Of a stretch of 64,000 nt of DNA, positions 1 through 7,671 are shown in pieces. The stretch spans positions 186,001 to 250,000 of the forward strand of contig NZ_CANLSU010000006.1 in NCBI RefSeq assembly GCF_947493875.1, written 5' to 3'. The notes beneath the pieces were generated by a model. That model was not told the DNA's origin and ran no database searches. It saw only the letters and a program-made list of their open reading frames with translations. This DNA is from an uncultured Marinococcus sp. Its GTDB lineage: Bacteria > Bacillota > Bacilli > Bacillales > Marinococcaceae. Each line of letters begins with the position of its first letter. Positions within the stretch are counted from its first letter, which is position 1. Made by a program: the position numbers and the translations under genes.

Positions 1-1091
1 TCGTCTGCTTCGAGGTTCTTCTTTTAGCCTCTTACGCTCTGATCGGCCACGGCGGTACAAAAACACAGCTGAAGGAATCGTTTAACTACGTTATTGTAAA
101 CGTTGTTTCTTCCGCCTTTTTCGTTATTGGTGTTGCATATCTGTACGCCGTAACGGGCACGCTGAACATGGCCCAGCTCAGTGAACGTGTCAGTGAAGCC
201 GGCTCTGAACCGATCATTACGGTTATTGCCATTTTGTTTTTGATCGTGTTTGGGTTAAAAGGAGCATTATTTCCTCTTTATTTCTGGCTGCCTGGATCAT
301 ACTCGGTGCCTCCGACAGCCATCGGGGCGATATTTGCTGCTCTTTTGACCAAGGTCGGCATCTACAGCATTTTTAGAACCTACTCTGTTATCTTCAATGA
401 AGATACAGCCATTACACACACCATCCTTCTCGTCCTTTCAGCGGTGACAATGATTGTTGGTGTTATCGGCGCGATTGCTTACAGAGATGTGAAATTGATT
501 TTAGTATACAATGTTATTGTAGCTGTCGGATTTATCCTATTTGGTGTCGCTTCACTGAACAGCGATGCGTTTATAGGTGCCATATACTACTTGCTTCATG
601 ATATTGTCATTAAAGCAGCCTTGTTTCTGATTATTGGGGCGCTGATTACTGTAGCCGGCACCAGTAAGCTCTCAGGTATGGGCGGAATTATTAAGCACCA
701 CCCGCTTCTCACCTGGATGTTTTTCATTTCCGCCCTCGCTCTTGCCGGTATTCCGCCCCTCGGCGGCTTTCCCGGCAAGCTGATGCTTGTGGTCGGCGGT
801 GCCGAAGCCGGTCATTATATTGTCGTAGCAGTCATGATGGTTGCAAGTCTGCTTGTATTGTATTCCGTCATACGAATTTTCCTGCAGGGGTTTTTGGGAG
901 AACCGACGCTTACCCATGCAGAACAGCATGGCAGCATTAAAGCGCAGATGCCTCCCATCGTATTTCTTGTAGCGCTCTCTGCATTCATGGGCTTCGGTGC
1001 CGAAATCATGTATCCATTGGTGGAAAGTGCAGCAGAAACGCTGATCAATCCCCACGCCTATATTGAAGCTGTGTTAGGGGGGAATTCATAA
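1..1091 (+). CDS. mrpD: Mrp Na+/H+ antiporter subunit D, C-terminal part (5' end outside window)
   Basis: The open frame runs without a stop from the first bases of the window (frame starting at base 3), so the gene is truncated at the edge. It encodes a polytopic membrane protein of the NuoN/NuoL-like proton-translocating family. Visible hallmarks are the stretch ending in VAYLYAVTGTLN, the GLKGALFPLYFWLPGSY segment with its membrane-embedded Lys, LLHDIVIKAALFLI, and ALAGIPPLGGFPGKLM. MrpD works with MrpA as the ion-conducting core of a multi-subunit Na+/H+ antiporter used in pH homeostasis and sodium extrusion. Its TAA stop overlaps the mrpE ATG by one base, so translation is coupled. Identity is secure because mrpE, F and G follow. 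An internal ATG at 168 is not the start, since homologous sequence continues upstream of it. Confidence 0.95.
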   Translation, partial: VCFEVLLLASYALIGHGGTKTQLKESFNYVIVNVVSSAFFVIGVAYLYAVTGTLNMAQLSERVSEAGSEPIITVIAILFLIVFGLKGALFPLYFWLPGSYSVPPTAIGAIFAALLTKVGIYSIFRTYSVIFNEDTAITHTILLVLSAVTMIVGVIGAIAYRDVKLILVYNVIVAVGFILFGVASLNSDAFIGAIYYLLHDIVIKAALFLIIGALITVAGTSKLSGMGGIIKHHPLLTWMFFISALALAGIPPLGGFPGKLMLVVGGAEAGHYIVVAVMMVASLLVLYSVIRIFLQGFLGEPTLTHAEQHGSIKAQMPPIVFLVALSAFMGFGAEIMYPLVESAAETLINPHAYIEAVLGGNS

Positions 1092-1567
1092 TGGCTTTTC
1101 AGGTTATGATCAATCTTGCCATGGCTCTGCTTTGGATGATTATCAATGATGCCTGGTCGTTTGCATCCTTTATCAGCGGATTTTTCCTCGGCCTGCTAGT
1201 CCTGTATTTTATGAGAGGATTTTTCCGGGAGAGGCTTTATTTTCACCGGGTCTATGCAGCCCTGGTGCTGATGCTTATCTTCTTTAAAGAATTAATACTG
1301 TCCAGCTTCTCTGTTGCCCGGCAGATACTTAGTCCTAAATTAAACATCAGTCCAGGCATCTTTGAAATGGAAACCACTCTTGAAAAAGAATGGGAAGTCA
1401 CGCTGCTGTCGCTTTTAATCACTCTTACACCGGGGACCCTGGTAGTAGAAGTAGCCCCGGACAACCGCTCGCTGTTTATCCATGCGATGGACCTGCAGAG
1501 TGTGGAAGCGGCTGAAAAGGAAATCCGCAATTCATTTGAAAAAGCGATTAGGGAGGTCAGCAGATAA
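1091..1567 (+). CDS. mrpE: Mrp Na+/H+ antiporter subunit E
   Basis: A 158-residue membrane protein of the MrpE/MnhE family. The N-terminal half holds two to three hydrophobic helices (about residues 5-75) and the C-terminal half is a soluble domain with LITLTPGTLVVEV, characteristic of the family, followed by an amphipathic end. It is a small accessory subunit of the Mrp complex in the cytoplasmic membrane. It starts one base into the mrpD stop and ends one base into the mrpF start. These overlaps show one polycistronic message with coupled translation. Confidence 0.95.
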   Translation: MAFQVMINLAMALLWMIINDAWSFASFISGFFLGLLVLYFMRGFFRERLYFHRVYAALVLMLIFFKELILSSFSVARQILSPKLNISPGIFEMETTLEKEWEVTLLSLLITLTPGTLVVEVAPDNRSLFIHAMDLQSVEAAEKEIRNSFEKAIREVSR

Positions 1568-1854
1568 TGATATTAAATATAATTTATATCACAGCAGCAA
1601 CGCTTGTTTCGATATCCATCCTGCTCACGCTGTACCGTGTATTTCAAGGTCCGTCGATGCCGGACCGTGTTATTGCCCTCGACGTTATTGGCATCCAGCT
1701 TATTAGTTTAATAGCTCTCTTCTGTATTATTTTAAATACGAGCGCGTTCATTGAAGTTATGCTGCTGCTTGCGATACTGGCCTTCATTGGCACGGTAGCC
1801 TTCGCTAAATATATCGAAAAGGGTGTTGTGATTGAGCATGACCGAGATCGTTGA
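1567..1854 (+). CDS. mrpF: Mrp Na+/H+ antiporter subunit F
   Basis: A 95-residue protein with three predicted membrane helices and the family segment YRVFQGPSMPDRVIALDVIG after the first helix. MrpF is a small subunit of the hetero-oligomeric antiporter. Its start overlaps the mrpE stop by one base (TAATG) and its end overlaps mrpG, fixing it within the operon. Length and topology match the family, and nothing looks damaged. Confidence 0.95.
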   Translation: MILNIIYITAATLVSISILLTLYRVFQGPSMPDRVIALDVIGIQLISLIALFCIILNTSAFIEVMLLLAILAFIGTVAFAKYIEKGVVIEHDRDR

Positions 1855-2221
1855 TTGGATTGTAGCACTGCTTGCCCTTTTTGGAGCAGCTTTCAGCATC
1901 ATAAGCGCTGTCGGTCTGCTTCGTCTTCCGGATATTTTCACACGTTCTCATGCTGCCACGAAGGCGGCTACTCTGGGAGTACTGTGTGTTGTGCTTGCCG
2001 CCTTTCTGTTTTTCATGGTACACACGCAGACCTTCAGTCTCCGCTTCGTGCTGACCCTTGTGTTTGTATTTGTGACAGCACCTGTGGGCGGACACTTGAT
2101 CGCAAGGGCAGCTTATAACGCCGGCGTCCCACTCGCGGAGGGGAGCTCCCAGGACGCTCTCAGCCGATCCAGGAAAGAGAACCGGTCCTTCAATGAAGAG
2201 AAAACCGATAACCATCATTAA
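1832..2221 (+). CDS. mrpG: Mrp Na+/H+ antiporter subunit G
   Basis: About 129 residues with three membrane helices and the MrpG/MnhG/PhaG signature VGLLRLPDIFTRSHAATKAATLG. The reading frame overlaps the end of mrpF. Two starts are possible: TTG at 1832, seven or eight bases after AAAAGGG, or ATG at 1838 (giving MTEIVDW). The spacing favours 1832, the codon favours 1838. The C-terminal 30 residues are hydrophilic and Ser/Arg rich, longer than strictly needed for the family. This is the last gene of the operon and is followed by an intrinsic terminator. Confidence 0.93.
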   Translation: MSMTEIVDWIVALLALFGAAFSIISAVGLLRLPDIFTRSHAATKAATLGVLCVVLAAFLFFMVHTQTFSLRFVLTLVFVFVTAPVGGHLIARAAYNAGVPLAEGSSQDALSRSRKENRSFNEEKTDNHH

Positions 2222-2224
2222 GGA

Positions 2225-2256
2225 AAAACCGGACCATTTATATGGTCTGGTTTTTT
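2225..2256 (+). terminator. Rho-independent terminator of the mrp operon
   Basis: An 11-bp stem (AACCGGACCAT pairing with ATGGTCTGGTT, one G-U pair) with a four-base TTAT loop is followed by a run of T residues. It begins four bases after the mrpG stop. Confidence 0.85.
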
Positions 2257-2413
2257 GATATTCAATCTTTTTCTCATAAATACTGGAATTCTTATCAAAC
2301 CCTTGTTATGATGGGGTTTAAGAAAAAAACCAGAATAATGTAAGTATTTTTAAAATATTCTTGCTTTATTCCTGGCTTTTCTTCTTAGAAACCTACAAAA
2401 ATAAATGGAAGGG

Positions 2414-2442
2414 TTGACATACCGGGCTTTTCATGAGTTAAT
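2414..2442 (+). promoter_or_regulatory. Probable sigma-A promoter of hbs
   Basis: A consensus -35 (TTGACA, 2414-2419) is separated by 17 bp from GTTAAT (2437-2442), a 4/6 match to the -10 consensus. It lies about 50 bp upstream of the HU start. The preceding 150 bases (2257-2410) are AT-rich and hold no gene that I can support. Confidence 0.6.
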
Positions 2443-2488
2443 TTGGTATGAAAGACTCTAAATTTATGGAATGAAAGGGAGTATTTTC

Positions 2489-2761
2489 ATGAACAAGACG
2501 GATTTAATCAACGCAGTTTCAGACCAGGCTGAGCTTTCGAAAAAAGACGCTTCCAAAGCTGTAGACGCTGTCTTTGACAGCATCACAGAAACTTTGAAAA
2601 AAGGCGACAAAATCCAGTTAGTTGGATTTGGAAGCTTTGAAGTACGCGAGCGTGCTGCACGTAAAGGGCGTAACCCACAAACAGGCGCGGAAATTAAGAT
2701 CCCTTCCACGAAAAACCCTGCGTTTCGCCCAGGTAAACAGCTGAAAGACGCTGTAAACTAA
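2489..2761 (+). CDS. hbs: DNA-binding protein HU
   Basis: A 90-residue histone-like protein that binds, bends and compacts DNA as a dimer. Family landmarks are [10 protein letters not shown] at the N terminus, [21 protein letters not shown] (the beta-arm with its conserved RNPQTG tip region) and [14 protein letters not shown] at the end. The start at 2489 is chosen over an upstream in-frame ATG at 2471 because AAAGGGA sits about eight bases before 2489 and because HU proteins begin MNKTxLI. The gene stands alone between a clear promoter and a strong terminator, as expected for an abundant nucleoid protein. Confidence 0.97.
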   Translation: MNKTDLINAVSDQAELSKKDASKAVDAVFDSITETLKKGDKIQLVGFGSFEVRERAARKGRNPQTGAEIKIPSTKNPAFRPGKQLKDAVN

Positions 2762-2774
2762 CATAAATATTTTA

Positions 2775-2810
2775 AAAACAGCCCTTCTGAAATCAGGAGG
2801 GCTGTTTTTT
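2775..2810 (+). terminator. Rho-independent terminator of hbs
   Basis: AACAGCCCTTCTGA pairs with TCAGGAGGGCTGTT around a tiny loop, followed by T6. It lies 14 bases after the hbs stop. Confidence 0.9.
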
Positions 2811-2884
2811 CTTGAGGTTCTTTGGTGTTTCTTCCAGGGCGAATAAGGGAACAATTCTATATCATTCTTTGAAGGAGCTTGCGT

Positions 2885-3190
2885 ATGGATATAACAATTA
2901 CCCGTCCAGCGATTAAATGGATGAAAGAAGAACTAAATGTGGAAAGCGGCGATTCCGTAAGATTCTATGTCCGTTACGGCGGCTCTCCGCAGCTCTATCC
3001 CGGATTTTCTATGGGTATTGCTCTCGATAAACCGGAGAGACCGGCAGTAACGACAGAGGAGGAAGGACTCACCTTTTTCGTGGAAGACGCAGACAGCTGG
3101 TATTTGCGCTCGCACAATCTGCACGTCAGCTTCAGCCGGAAGCACGATACGATTATATTTGAATACAAGGAACGCAGTGACGCAGAGTAG
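2885..3190 (+). CDS. HesB/YneR-like iron-sulfur-type family protein
   Basis: A 101-residue protein of the HesB/YadR/YfhF (IscA-like fold) group, resembling B. subtilis YneR. The frame opens MDITITRPAIKWMKEEL and contains the typical RFYVRYGGSPQLYPGFSMGIA region. Unlike true A-type iron-sulfur carriers it has no cysteines, in particular no C-terminal CxC, so a direct cluster-carrier role is unlikely and its function is unknown. The start at 2885 is preferred over TTG at 2879 because GAAGGAG ends seven bases before it. It is a single-gene unit whose stop codon lies inside the terminator stem. Confidence 0.85.
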   Translation: MDITITRPAIKWMKEELNVESGDSVRFYVRYGGSPQLYPGFSMGIALDKPERPAVTTEEEGLTFFVEDADSWYLRSHNLHVSFSRKHDTIIFEYKERSDAE

Positions 3191-3209
3191 GAATTACTCT
3201 GCGTTTTTT
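3181..3209 (+). terminator. Rho-independent terminator of the HesB-like gene
   Basis: CGCAGAGTA pairs with TACTCTGCG followed by T6. The stop codon of the upstream gene (3188-3190) is part of the left arm and loop. Confidence 0.85.
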
Positions 3210-3237
3210 CTCCGTCTTCCCCTCAAATTCCCTGAAC

Positions 3238-3270
3238 AAAAAAAGGCTGCAGGCATTTGTGCCTGCAGCT
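3238..3270 (-). terminator. Minus-strand intrinsic terminator with no gene feeding it
   Basis: A perfect 10-bp stem (GCTGCAGGCA/TGCCTGCAGC, loop TTTG) is flanked on the low-coordinate side by A7, so on the minus strand the hairpin is followed by T7. On the plus strand no T-run follows. It would stop transcripts entering from 3271-3600, where no minus-strand protein gene is evident, so it either backs up the convergent HesB terminator or ends a small RNA. Confidence 0.6.
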
Positions 3271-3523
3271 TCAAAGGGAGAGAGAGTGATGCCTAAAGGA
3301 GAGCCTGTTATTCACGGCTACAGGAAATGGCTTGCTCCAAAATGAAAAACCACACTGGCTGATCCATTTCGATTGTTCCTGCGAAAGGCAACAATTTAAA
3401 TGTTGGAACGAAGCATGTGCCTCCTGTTATTTATTAGTGTACATAGTTACTGCATGGGTTTCATTATGTATGTCAGATGTTCTTCCATTCTTTTTTCCTT
3501 CGGCTTCCATTCCTGCAGTTTAA
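3271..3523 (-). ncRNA. Candidate small RNA or small-ORF region upstream of the orphan terminator
   Basis: This 437-base gap (3191-3627) has no recognisable protein gene on either strand. On the minus strand the segment holds two Shine-Dalgarno-like sites. One is AAGGAAAAAAGA before a 13-codon frame starting near 3489; the other is AGGAGG before a six-codon frame starting near 3411. It ends at the strong terminator at 3238-3270. On the plus strand, AAAGGGAG precedes an 18-codon frame at 3289-3345 (MPKGEPVIHGYRKWLAPK). None of these is conserved in anything I recall. The limits given are guesses and transcription is not shown by the sequence alone. Confidence 0.25.
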
Positions 3524-3552
3524 TTGTTTTTTGCGAATCGTTTTACTATACT
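3524..3552 (+). promoter_or_regulatory. Possible promoter of the S9 peptidase gene
   Basis: TTGTTT (3524-3529) and TATACT (3547-3552) are 17 bp apart. The -35 matches only in TTG, the -10 in five of six. It lies about 75 bp before the peptidase start. Confidence 0.4.
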
Positions 3553-3627
3553 AAAAAAGCACCCTACATACGTGAAACCTTTCCAAAATGAACGGGATCA
3601 CGGGTATACTACGAGGAGGACGTTACC

Positions 3628-5616
3628 TTGTCTATGAAAAGACCTTTAACTGCAGCAGATTTAGAACGTATTCACGTCGTGGATGATGCCCGTCTTTCTT
3701 CAGACGGCGAACGGTATGCTTTTGTACAAAAATCTATTCAAAGTAATACGAACAGCTACTATTCAAATATATACACGCAGTATTTAACAGACGATGTTCC
3801 TGTTCAATGGACGTTTGGGTCTTATACAAATGTTTCGCCGCGGTGGTCACCGGACGGCTCCAGCCTCGCTTTTGTGTCTGACCGCTCGGGCCTTAACCAA
3901 ATTTGGATAATGAGCACCTCAGGAGGAGAGCCAAAGCAGATTACCTTCGTTAAACATGGCGCCTCCAATCCAGTATGGTCGCCGGACAGCCAGAAGCTGC
4001 TGTTTGAAACGGAACAGGCTCCTGAAGAAGACATCTTTACTACGGAGGGAGACTCTCCGAATAATTCTCCTTCTGCTGTGAAAATTGACCGTCTCCGTTA
4101 TAAATCAGACAGCCGGGGCTTTCATCACGGCAGACGCGCACACATTGGTTTGTTTCGATTCGACCTCGAGGAGAGTTCCCTGCTCACTAACGGCAGCTAC
4201 GATCACCACACTCCTGACTGGTCTCCCGACAGTCAATTTATTGTATTTTCAGCAAACAGAAACAGCGATGAAGACATTTCCCCGGTGCAGGATTTGTATA
4301 CCCTAAACATTGAAACAAAAGAAATTTCCAAACTCACGGATTCTGCCGGTACCTTCACTAATGCCAGCTGGTCACCCGACGGCTCCTGGATAGCGTGCAC
4401 TGGTCACGAATTGGAATATAAAAGCGCCACGATTAATCAAATCTGGCTAATCAATCCATTAACAAAAGAACGAAAAGGAATGACGTTAAAGTGGGACGTC
4501 CAAATAGGCGACTACATGATTGGCGATATCAGAACCGGTCATACCTCTGATAAGCCCGTATGGTCGAGCGATCAGGAGCATATTTACTTTTTAGCGAGCG
4601 AAAACGGAAAAGTCGGCTTGTATCAGATGGATATGCATAATGAAATCACCGCTGTTCATGATGAGGACAACCACGTTTTCTCGTTCTCCTTTCATCCCAA
4701 AAATGAACAGTTTGTGCTCGGCATCAGTGATCCTTCCAACCCAGGTGATTTTTACAGCCGGCGACTTGAGGACAAACGCCGTGTCCGGCTCACAGACGTA
4801 AACGCCAGCTTTTTAAAAGAGATTGATCTTTCCCTGCCCGAAACCTTTTCTGTCCGTACAGGCGATCATTGGGACGTTCAGGGATGGATAATGTATCCTG
4901 TTGATTATGAAGAAGGACAGAGCTTCCCACTGATTCTGGAAATTCACGGCGGCCCCCACGCTATGTATGGTCACACGTTCTTTCACGAGTTTCAGCTGCT
5001 TGCTGCCGAGGGATACGGTGTCCTGTTCAGCAATCCCCGGGGAAGCCACGGCTATGGCCAGGCCTTTGCCGATGCCTGCCGACGGGATTATGGCGGAAAG
5101 GATTTCGAGGATCTGCTTGCGATTCTGGACCATGCGGTTGAAAGCTATGAGTTTGTTGACCGCAATCGGCTGGGAGTAACCGGAGGAAGCTATGGCGGCT
5201 TTATGACAAATTGGATGATCAGCCATACTGACCGCTTTAAAGCGGCCGTCACCCAGCGCTCCATTTCCAACTGGCTCAGCTTTTACGGGGTGAGTGATAT
5301 CGGCTTTTTCTTTACAGACTGGGAGATCGGTGTGCCGCTCCATCAGGATCCGGAAAAGCTCTGGCACCATTCCCCTCTCCGCTACGTCAAAGATATTCAT
5401 ACGCCTTTACTGATCATGCACAGCGAAAACGATTACCGCTGCCCGATTGAACAGGCGGAACAGATGTTTATTAACATGAAATATTTAAACAAAACGGTCT
5501 CGTTTCTCCGTTTCCCGGGAGCCAATCATGAACTAAGCCGCTCCGGCCCTCCCGCTCTTCGAATCGAACGGCTGAATCACATGGTCGACTGGTTCCACCA
5601 CTATATCGAAAAATAA
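3628..5616 (+). CDS. S9 family (prolyl oligopeptidase-like) acylaminoacyl/dipeptidyl peptidase
   Basis: A 662-residue cytosolic serine peptidase of the S9C type. The N-terminal ~400 residues form a beta-propeller made of PD40/TolB-like repeats, each with a W/DWSPD(G/S) motif (for example near residues 70, 115, 190 and 250). The C-terminal ~230 residues are an alpha/beta hydrolase with EIHGGPH at the oxyanion region (H440), the nucleophile elbow GGSYGG (Ser521), Asp602 in SENDYRCP and His634 in GANHELSRSG. The triad is complete, so the enzyme should be active and would trim short or blocked peptides. TTG at 3628 is taken as start because GAGGAGGA lies seven bases upstream; an ATG two codons later is the alternative. 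It has no signal peptide. It stands alone between a possible promoter and a terminator shared with the convergent small gene. Confidence 0.93.
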   Translation: MSMKRPLTAADLERIHVVDDARLSSDGERYAFVQKSIQSNTNSYYSNIYTQYLTDDVPVQWTFGSYTNVSPRWSPDGSSLAFVSDRSGLNQIWIMSTSGGEPKQITFVKHGASNPVWSPDSQKLLFETEQAPEEDIFTTEGDSPNNSPSAVKIDRLRYKSDSRGFHHGRRAHIGLFRFDLEESSLLTNGSYDHHTPDWSPDSQFIVFSANRNSDEDISPVQDLYTLNIETKEISKLTDSAGTFTNASWSPDGSWIACTGHELEYKSATINQIWLINPLTKERKGMTLKWDVQIGDYMIGDIRTGHTSDKPVWSSDQEHIYFLASENGKVGLYQMDMHNEITAVHDEDNHVFSFSFHPKNEQFVLGISDPSNPGDFYSRRLEDKRRVRLTDVNASFLKEIDLSLPETFSVRTGDHWDVQGWIMYPVDYEEGQSFPLILEIHGGPHAMYGHTFFHEFQLLAAEGYGVLFSNPRGSHGYGQAFADACRRDYGGKDFEDLLAILDHAVESYEFVDRNRLGVTGGSYGGFMTNWMISHTDRFKAAVTQRSISNWLSFYGVSDIGFFFTDWEIGVPLHQDPEKLWHHSPLRYVKDIHTPLLIMHSENDYRCPIEQAEQMFINMKYLNKTVSFLRFPGANHELSRSGPPALRIERLNHMVDWFHHYIEK

Positions 5617-5647
5617 TATTCAACTTTTTCGGTGCCGTGCAGCATAA

Positions 5648-5686
5648 AATGATCCCGCTTCAGTAGAGAAGCGGGATTTCATTTAC
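5648..5686. terminator. Bidirectional terminator between the S9 peptidase gene and the convergent small gene
   Basis: ATCCCGCTTC pairs with GAAGCGGGAT around AGTAGA, with A/T-rich flanks (AAATG and TTTCATTT) extending the pairing on both sides. The T tract is short, so efficiency is uncertain. Confidence 0.65.
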
Positions 5687-5695
5687 ACGTCAGCA

Positions 5696-5893
5696 TTAAT
5701 CGTCCTTGTCTTCACTGCCGGAGCGTTTCTTCGTATGATGTTTTTTCCTGTTTTCTTCTTCTTCGTATTTCATATCTGCCAATGGAATTGGATCTTCCTT
5801 GCTCGCAGGCGGTCCTTCATTCCCCGGCTTTTTCTCCGGCTCCTGTTTTTTTTCTTTTTTTACTTTATTTTTAAGACGTTCTGATTCTGACAT
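5696..5893 (-). CDS. Small highly charged protein of unknown function
   Basis: A 65-residue, very hydrophilic protein made mostly of Lys, Glu, Asp and Pro, with no hydrophobic core and no cysteine, probably intrinsically disordered. It reads MSESERLKNKVKKEKK at the N terminus and ends KKRSGSEDKDD. Reality as a gene is supported by a very good ribosome-binding site (AGGAGGGA, six bases before the ATG) and by its convergent terminator. I do not recognise the family. The composition recalls small spore-associated or nucleic-acid-binding basic/acidic proteins, but that is only compositional. Confidence 0.65.
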   Translation of the reverse strand: MSESERLKNKVKKEKKQEPEKKPGNEGPPASKEDPIPLADMKYEEEENRKKHHTKKRSGSEDKDD

Positions 5894-5981
5894 CTTTATC
5901 CCTCCTGTAATATAGTACCTGTAAGTATGTATACCACATTCAGGAGAAGGAAAAACTATGATACTCCAGAAGGAGGATACT

Positions 5982-6599
5982 ATGCAAAATGCCCGCTATT
6001 GGAAAAACAGAATTCGCACCCGTTCTGCCGATATAATGGGCGAAGAGCATATGCGAAAAGCAGCGGTAGTAGTACCCCTGCTTCAACTACACGATGAATA
6101 TCATATAATGTTTGAGCGCAGAGCATGGTCGCTGCAGTCGCAGCCGGGAGAAATATGTTTCCCGGGTGGAAAAATCGATGATTCCGATCCTACTCCTCTT
6201 GCTGCAGGACTTCGCGAATTTGAAGAAGAAACCGGAATCCCCTCGCACGCGATGGATGTATGGGGAGCTTTGGACGTTGTTGTCCAGCCATTTCAGCGAA
6301 TAGTCTATCCCTACATTGGGGAAGTTGATTACGCGGGTGATTTTTCCCCTAATACCTCAGAAGTGGACGAACTGTTCACCGTGCCGCTTGATTTCTTTTT
6401 AAAGCACGAGCCCGAAAAGCATAATGTTTACATGGGCATGCGTTTTTCAGAAACTTTTCCCACTTCATTAATACCAAATGAAGAAACGTACCGTACAAAC
6501 ACTACAACGCTGCCCCAGTTTATCTATCACTACCAGAATGTCGTCATCTGGGGGCTGACAGCACAAATTATCCGGCATGCTGTTTCTCTTCTTCGTTAG
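5982..6599 (+). CDS. Nudix hydrolase, CoA pyrophosphatase-like (NudL/YeaB type)
   Basis: A 205-residue Nudix protein. The Nudix box spans about residues 66-88, running from GGKIDD to REFEEETGI, with the metal-binding REFEEE core. It is preceded by FERRAWSLQSQPGEICFPGG, matching the UPF0035 pattern (R near the start, then G and FPGG) that marks CoA and short-chain acyl-CoA pyrophosphatases. Cleaving CoA to phosphopantetheine and 3',5'-ADP is therefore the best guess. The start at 5982 is preferred because AAGGAGG lies seven bases upstream. An in-frame ATG at 5958 has its own weaker site (CAGGAGAAGG), so an eight-residue longer form is possible. It is transcribed alone and convergent with mtnN. 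Confidence 0.85.
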   Translation: MQNARYWKNRIRTRSADIMGEEHMRKAAVVVPLLQLHDEYHIMFERRAWSLQSQPGEICFPGGKIDDSDPTPLAAGLREFEEETGIPSHAMDVWGALDVVVQPFQRIVYPYIGEVDYAGDFSPNTSEVDELFTVPLDFFLKHEPEKHNVYMGMRFSETFPTSLIPNEETYRTNTTTLPQFIYHYQNVVIWGLTAQIIRHAVSLLR

Positions 6600-6629
6600 C
6601 CTTCGCCTCTGAATAAAATAAAAGGCGAC

Positions 6630-7319
6630 CTATGCCTGCGCCAAAAGGGCAATCACCATGTCAGCCGACTGCTTCGAAGCATGCTTTAAAAATTCATCGT
6701 AGGACTGCTTTGCTTCTTTGCCCGCAATATCACTGAGTGAACGGATAACTACAAAGGGGCAGGAAAACCGGTAGCATACCTGGGCAATTGCCCCTGCTTC
6801 CATTTCCGCACATTGAGGCTCGTCGAAGTGAGCTTTTAAGCTGTCTACCTGCTCAGTCTTACTCATAAACGAGTCACCGGACAAAATCAGCCCCGTCCGC
6901 GTATTCAGCTCCACCTGCGAAGCGGCGGCTTCTGCTTTCTCGATCCATTCCCGGCTTGCAGGATAAGCTGCCGGCATGTTTGGCACCTGTCCGAATTCAT
7001 AGCCAAATACTGTTGCATCCACATCGTTGTAGCGGACCTCTGTGGATATCACCACATCACCCACAGACAGGTCCGGGTTAAATCCTCCGGCTGACCCTGT
7101 ATTAATTACAGCTTCAGGCTTATACAGCCCGATTAAAAGCGAGGTGGCGATGGCTGCATTTACTTTTCCAATACCCGACTGCAAAAGAATTACTTCATGG
7201 CCGTTTAAGCGGCCAAAAGAAAAAAAGCAGCCTCCGGTTTCTTTTTCTTCAACGTTTTTCATTAAGCTTTTTAAATACTCCACTTCTTCTTCCATTGCTC
7301 CAATAATGCCTAAACGCAT
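6630..7319 (-). CDS. mtnN: 5'-methylthioadenosine/S-adenosylhomocysteine nucleosidase
   Basis: A 229-residue enzyme that removes adenine from methylthioadenosine and S-adenosylhomocysteine, feeding methionine salvage and the activated methyl cycle. The start at 7319 (MRLGIIGAMEEEV) follows AAAGGTGGG by seven bases and puts the catalytic Glu at position 12 and the catalytic Asp (SLSDIAGKEA) at 197, the same numbers as in the E. coli enzyme. The ribose-binding Met173-Glu174 (AEMEAGA) also align. A GTG/ATG upstream would add seven residues and is less likely. In B. subtilis it sits in a methionine-to-cysteine conversion operon, but here no mccAB follows. Confidence 0.95.
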   Translation of the reverse strand: MRLGIIGAMEEEVEYLKSLMKNVEEKETGGCFFSFGRLNGHEVILLQSGIGKVNAAIATSLLIGLYKPEAVINTGSAGGFNPDLSVGDVVISTEVRYNDVDATVFGYEFGQVPNMPAAYPASREWIEKAEAAASQVELNTRTGLILSGDSFMSKTEQVDSLKAHFDEPQCAEMEAGAIAQVCYRFSCPFVVIRSLSDIAGKEAKQSYDEFLKHASKQSADMVIALLAQA

Positions 7320-7399
7320 TGGCGGACCCACCTTTATCATTTACAATTATATTTACTGGTAAAACTACCTTGTACATTATAACGCAAAGGAGAATACAT

Positions 7400-7615
7400 A
7401 TGTCCTTAAACCTGCAAACAATCCGGGACAAGGTCGAATTTTTTGAATCATTGTCCCTCGAGCAGCTGGAGGCAGATATTCAAAAAAAGATCGATCAGAA
7501 TGAAGCTTTGATGCTCGGGGTTCATCATGTTCAGCACCACGTTCATACCCGTTCAGAAAACGGTCGTTCAATTTACACCGCCGTCGTGCATTTCCGGGCT
7601 GTACCCACCCCTTAG
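7400..7615 (+). CDS. yrzA: DUF2536 family protein YrzA
   Basis: A 71-residue protein matching B. subtilis YrzA: DKVEFFESLSLEQLEADI near the start and IYTAVVHFRA at the end. It is a small soluble alpha/beta protein of unknown function, found in Bacillaceae next to yrrS and mtnN, as here. ATG 7400 follows AAAGGAG by seven bases. It is convergent with yrrS and shares its terminator. Confidence 0.85.
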   Translation: MSLNLQTIRDKVEFFESLSLEQLEADIQKKIDQNEALMLGVHHVQHHVHTRSENGRSIYTAVVHFRAVPTP

Positions 7616-7634
7616 TTTAGCCTGAACAATATAA

Positions 7635-7671
7635 AGAAAAACCGGCCTCCCTTAGGAAAGCCGGTTTTTTC
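7635..7671. terminator. Bidirectional terminator between yrzA and yrrS
   Basis: AAAAACCGGC and GCCGGTTTTTT flank a 13-base loop, giving T-rich tracts on both strands. It directly abuts the yrrS stop codon. Confidence 0.85.

Noticed and set aside
3332-3591. Two overlapping 63-codon plus-strand frames in the gap before the S9 peptidase gene
   Set aside because: No ribosome-binding sites, composition unlike protein, and the second overlaps the likely promoter.
4813-5400. 195-codon minus-strand frame inside the S9 peptidase gene
   Set aside because: Shadow of the catalytic domain frame, which carries an intact Ser-Asp-His triad.
6603-6628. Hairpin TCGCCT/AGGCGA after mtnN as a terminator
   Set aside because: Only six base pairs with an AT-rich loop of over ten bases and no clear T-run.
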